A stretch of 64,000 bases of DNA, from assembly GCF_020085105.1 (NCBI RefSeq), contig NC_058055.1, forward strand, positions 14,509,822-14,573,821. The letters run 5' to 3'. The translations under genes and the position numbers were made by a program. This document shows, one piece after another, positions 58,949-64,000 of this stretch; the first letter of the stretch is position 1; every line of letters begins with the position of its first letter. This DNA is from Siniperca chuatsi. Lineage: Eukaryota > Chordata > Actinopteri > Centrarchiformes > Sinipercidae. The notes below the pieces were generated by a model. That model had not been told where the DNA came from, did no database searches, and was given only the letters and a program-made list of their open reading frames with translations.

Positions 58949-61900
58949 GCCACATAGACTGCCAAAACCTCACCAGCACTTTAAAAAAAATATTCTGTAG
59001 TCATTAATTCTAAGATAATTTTTTCAAAAGTACCTCAATGACTCTTGTTTTCAGTTTCTGCAGGTTACAAATTCATATCTTTTGCTGTGGTTGTTTGTGT
59101 TATTGAACTTTAATATTATGACGTTACAACAGAGAGTTGTAGGCAAACTGAAACAGTGAATTCAACATTATTGGATTAGTTACATGTCAAGATGGTAGCA
59201 TAAATAGGATATAAAGCATTTCAGTGCATCAAATTTAATAGGTCTTCAATTAAGAATGGTGTGTTAGTATTCCCAGACATTATTTATACCTCAGAATGGT
59301 CTGACTGTGACATTACTAACATATTCAAAAGGAATTCATGTGTTTTCATACACTTTTAAAGTGTGATATGATTTGCAATTATAAAAATATTTGCTTTCCG
59401 AGTTCCAGTCATGCGAACTGACTTGTCTGTTTATCTCTCCTTTTTAGTGCAATGTTAGTTAATGTCTTTACAAAGAGCTCCACTGGCACTTGTTCTAAGA
59501 ATGTATAAAGAATGTCAAACTAATCAAAACCGTGAAGCAAGTAACCCCCAGAGGGAGGAAGGGATTTTTAAAAGTAACCAATCACTGCTTTTTATGAAAT
59601 GAATGAAATCTATTTAGAACATACATTTTTATGGTTGCCCTCTAACCTTAATGTTTTGTGATTTAAGGTATGATAAGGAAGGAAAAGACCTAAGCAATAT
59701 CGGGAAAAACATATAAAGTTAAAATTACAAAAAGACGACATTTAAACATTAAATGTTTCAAAGGTTTTTTGATGAAAAATTGTGGGTGGTATATCAAATT
59801 GGTCTGGAATATGTAATTTTTATATATCTACCCTTTATTGTGCCAAAACTATTACATTAAAACAAGATGACATTTTAGGTATGGTTTTTGGTGGACCACC
59901 CACTGGGAATTTGACTCTTCCCATAAGTTTTTGTAGTTTTTTTTTTGGGTGGTTATGGATTTATTTTTGACTTTAGTAACCACACAGATGATAAACTCCA
60001 GAGTGTAATTTTGTTTTGTGACTCAATTCCCAAATGTTGTATCATAAAAACACTGGGACGTAGTTAGTGTTTTTGTGTTTTTTCTCAAAAGTGCAAATAA
60101 TCGAACAATTAAAATGACAAATGTTTAGATTTGTCATATGTTTGTTTTTCACCTGTGGTATTATGCTGTTCCTTTATGTGTATGTCTTTGTGAAAGTACA
60201 ATTTAAAAAAACAAAAAAAAGAAAGAAATGAATTTTGAAATTTCTTTGAGAATGCAATGAAGTCCTCTAACACCGTCCCAAAAAACAGTAGAGAAAGACT
60301 CTTTTCTTTATGTTTGCATGGACAAGTAATCCTGTTGCTTGCTAAAACCACCAATAATGAAGGTTTATGTGCTGTGTCCTAAACAGCGATAATGTGATTT
60401 AGTATTGGAAAATACTTCTCCCTGGCAAGAATTGGGTGTTTTTGCAGGGAGATCTTTACTTGATGGAAAGCCTCCTGACTAACTAGATTTTCAGTCAATA
60501 AAAATAAGCAGACTTTGTTGTCTGTCTAGCATTGGGTTTGAAAAGAAACACCATCAGGAAATTAAATTAACAAATAAAACCTTGAATATTTAAGTTCAAC
60601 TTACTTACTTACTACATACTTGTCAACCATCCAAAAGGGCATAAAATACAAGAACAATCAAGTTCACACCCACAATTGTAAGACAAAAGTGTTCTCAGCC
60701 TAGCTCTAGACCTCTACATTGCATCCACATCTCTGATTTGTTCAGTGATTCAAACAGACTGAAGGAAGTGAAACAAAATGGCAGTTCAGTCTGATTCTCA
60801 GACTACACTTCCCTCGCTCTGTGCTTAGACTTCAGCATGCTCATTCTGTTGCAAGGTTCATTTTTCTGTAGTCACAGAGTCACCTGTCAGCAGCGACAAA
60901 ATATAATGCTTTCATGCATTAATTTTTAGGTTGTCTGTAAAGTTGTGGGTGTTTATTGCTTGACTCTTATTTAAATCTGTATGCTGAGTCACAGTACTGA
61001 CATGTTTTAATAAGTCTGTGTCCAAGGGTAAGAGTAAACTGATTCTAATTCCCATGCTTGTGAGGTTAGGAACAAAAAAGTGACGCTGTCTTTTGTATAT
61101 TGACCACTAAGTGTCACTCTTGGTCCAGGCTTACAGGCACACTGACATGCTACACCTACATCATCATCAGCCAGCAACATAGGCATATAAAGCCCTACAT
61201 AAAATACCAGCTGTTGTAGACATGGAAATAAAGGAAGGATGTTAAGATCTGACTTTTTTTTAATTCTTTATGCTGTCTTACAATAAATTAAATTGTTAAA
61301 GACTCACAAATGTAGCTGTAAATCTATATGTATTCACTTCTTTTCATTGCGCATAAGTGTAGCTACTCTGCTCTAGATTCCCTGTTTTTTTTAAAGGCTA
61401 CAAAGGGACTATTGACAACTCTAGGTTTAACCATAACAAACTTGATTATGTTGTCAGCGCAGCCACGGTTTAATTTAATGGTCTGATAGCTATAAGAGTT
61501 GTCTCCACACAACATCATGGTCCCTAATACAAGAAAAATTTCATTTTTAGCAGAATATAAGTTGCCAAGTGCAATTAATATATCTGAAATTATGTTGGTG
61601 ACTGATTCTGTTGATTAAAGTGAATCTGGGGAAAAAATGAGTCAGCCCTTTTTTTCCTCCAGTGCATGCTCCTAAAACTTCCATTTTTAGCTCTACACTG
61701 TCCCTCATTCGTCTCACACCTCAAAGTTATTGTATTTGATTTTCCTGTACAGAATTTTCCAAAGTTCCCACCTCCTGTCTTTGTCTGCTACAGAGAAGGG
61801 TCGTTATTGCGCGTACATGCATGCATGTAAAACCTGTTTTTCTTAGACTCGCCCTGTCTCTGGGAGAGATGTGAGATTCAAGGAGAGTGTGTAAGCATGC

Positions 61901-64000
61901 AAACAGTGTGTGTCCTATGGATGATGAATGGACATCAGAAATCCTGGCAGGGCATGCTTATTTACTGGACCACTGGGTTAGTGTGGAAACAGAGAAGCAT
62001 GTAACCAATGTCTGCCACCACAAAAGATAGATGAGATGGCAATGATGTAATATAATACCCTCACATGAATATGCCACATATCAGATTAGACTTACACATG
62101 ATGCATCATGGGTATAGTTATCAGATCAGCTTTAAATTGGGTCTGTTTATTGTTGGGATGTTTCATCTGCACATTGATTCTATCTGTTAAACTGTGTTGA
62201 AAGATGTGACTTACAGAGGAGCATGGAAAACCTCCATGAGAATAGAGTAGACAGACACTAGCAAACACAACTCGGATAAGGTTGTTTAAGATGAGGACCA
62301 AGCTGGGTCAGTGTGAAAACATGTAGCAGACCTCCTCGCACTTCAGAGAAATTAAATCTTGTTGCTTTTGAACAGTTAAAACATGCCAGTTAAAGTGTGT
62401 GCAATTTCCTTTTTTCCCCCCTTTTTAAAAAATGTATACATGGCACGTCACTTTGAATTGGCTTCATTCACGGAAACCCAAATGACGTCTGATCATAATG
62501 TGCAGTTATTTGGTTTCCACCCTCAAGTCTTGAGAGCTGTGACTGCAGCTTGATTGTAAGGTAATGTTGACACTGAGTTTGAATGAAGCTCTCAGCGCTG
62601 GAGGTTACATGAGGGATCATCTGAGGCAGGGCTTGCTTGGCACCAAACATGAGGTTTCTGGTTAAATTAGAGATGGAGGTGTGGTGAGCAGTGACGAGAG
62701 TTTGCAAGCGAGGGGACGGTTTTCCCAGGGGTGAGGAGCTCAGGGGGAGACAGTCGTGGTGGTGGCTTGTGTGTGTCTGGCGTGCATGGGGTCGTTGAGG
62801 ATTAAAGGGAAGTTTGGCTGAGCATGGAGGCAGGGGATCGGGGGTCTTTGCTTTCTGGTTTCCAAACTAGCTGAATCAGCAGTATGATCATCTGCACCAC
62901 ACCACATCACATCGCCTATAGCTCAAGCTCTGATGTTCATCCAGTAAGTTGCTAACAGACCTCTCTTTATCTCAACCTTCTGCTCCCCAGGAGGAGATAA
63001 TTCACTATAATATAAAAACCCATTTGAGGTGGTTTGTGTGACTGAAGCTAAAGGGGGAATAGAGGGGCTTCCCACTCTGGAGTGATTTCATCATTTGAGG
63101 ATAACATGATCACACCAGGATCCACTGCATGTTTATTTTCATCCTCAGTTTTCATAAAGTATACAGGCTCAACAGCACAGAGAACTAACTACACTATAAG
63201 ACTGACACAGTTAATATGAATGTGGGTTGATTTTGATATGCAAGCAGATCATCTCCTTTCTTGCTCTTTATTTACCCAGGAGAGATTTTGCTGATCACAA
63301 AAGCTAGTTTCTGAGCTATTTTCTACACGTTATTTGCTTTTACACACAGAAACTGCCTAATACAGATACATTGTCTTGGAGTTTTCAAGTAATCAGCTTC
63401 ACTGGAGCAGATGCAGCTCAAACACTTCCCTCAAAAGCATCTTAGTTGAGGTAGTGCAGAGTATTATCCACACACTTCACGCATTTTCCCAGGCAGGTTA
63501 TGAACTTTATGATTACATACATGTCTGCTTCTCTGCGCTGATCTTTTTCAATGCATTTGTGTGTGTATGCATCATAGATTAACAAACCTTCAATCCCAGA
63601 TAGACACATAAAATACATTTACAAGCTGTGGTGATTGTGGATGTACAGTTGCAGGACTGGCAGAAGAAATTTAGCCAGGACAGTAGGTTCCACTATTGTC
63701 ATCTAAACCATCAGCTGGAGGTCATTCATCTTTTCATTTCTCTTCCACCCCTTTTTCCTTGTACAAAGGTCACACTGCTGTGTTGGTTTTCTCCTGCTGG
63801 CAGGCCTGCCATGCGATGACGTGTGTTGGTTAAGTGTATTTTTTCTGATGTTCTGATCATCCGATGCTCCCCACATGTTGTCTACGTGTGTGTTTGTGTT
63901 GTAGCTTGTGTGTGTGCTTAGCTGGATGTTCGTCAGAGGTCCAGGAGCTCTGTCCCTGACCCGTAATTACTGCCATTCCCAGTTGTGCCTTTTCTATGAA
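58949..64000. other. SLC46A3 3' UTR and gene-poor DNA to the window end
   Basis: After the SLC46A3 stop, a plausible polyadenylation signal AATAAA lies at 60497-60502, with another near 60573, giving a 3' UTR of about 1.55 kb. Beyond it I found no exon-like sequence with conserved protein, no tRNA and no clear transposon. Short open stretches here lack any family resemblance. Confidence 0.5.

Noticed and set aside
62468-63819. Open frames near the right end as a possible next gene
   Set aside because: Short, no family resemblance and no conserved splice pattern.

Overview
The window is nuclear DNA from a bony fish, probably a percomorph teleost. It is AT-rich, its genes are split by GT-AG introns, the proteins are close to vertebrate orthologues, and the repeats (hAT-like and TTAA-flanked MITEs, L2-like and L1/Tx1-like LINE remnants, a tRNA-headed SINE, long CA microsatellite) are of types common in teleosts. 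It contains no bacterial operon, CRISPR array, phage or plasmid. Gene names rest on recognised protein similarity; exon borders were placed by reading splice sites and checking codon phase by hand.

Layout: (1) 1-4142, minus: MIS18A, centromere licensing factor, with its last exon not found. (2) 5666-8229, plus: HAUS1, augmin subunit, nine exons, 273 aa. (3) 11116-16615, plus: EVA1C, a two-lectin-domain single-pass membrane receptor, eight exons, 425 aa. (4) 17023-19620, minus: a decayed L2-like LINE filling the EVA1C-CFAP298 gap. (5) 20894-23104, minus: CFAP298, cilia motility factor, seven coding exons, 290 aa. (6) 27365-51827, minus: SYNJ1, synaptojanin-1, read here as 31 coding exons that join in one frame to 1,690 aa, with a long 3' UTR below it and untranslated first exons near 52.7-52.9 kb. 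(7) 53946-58948, plus: an SLC46A3-like lysosomal transporter, five coding exons, 477 aa. (8) 58949-64000: 3' UTR and gene-poor DNA.

MIS18A, EVA1C, CFAP298 and SYNJ1 form the human 21q22.11 block in the same order and relative orientation. HAUS1 (human chromosome 18) and SLC46A3 (human chromosome 13) are interlopers, and MRAP and URB1, which lie between MIS18A and EVA1C in human, are absent from this interval. The genes do not form one pathway: two serve mitosis (MIS18A, HAUS1), one cilia (CFAP298), one synaptic vesicle recycling (SYNJ1), one axon guidance or adhesion (EVA1C) and one lysosomal export (SLC46A3).

I found no convincing undescribed biological system. The observations most worth checking are a full-match RFX X-box beside CFAP298, a 24-nt in-frame SYNJ1 microexon with upstream UGC motifs, a run of symmetric phase-1 exons in the SYNJ1 proline-rich region, a perfect 33-bp inverted repeat in an EVA1C intron, and transposon insertions with intact target duplications lying 33-57 bp from splice acceptors.
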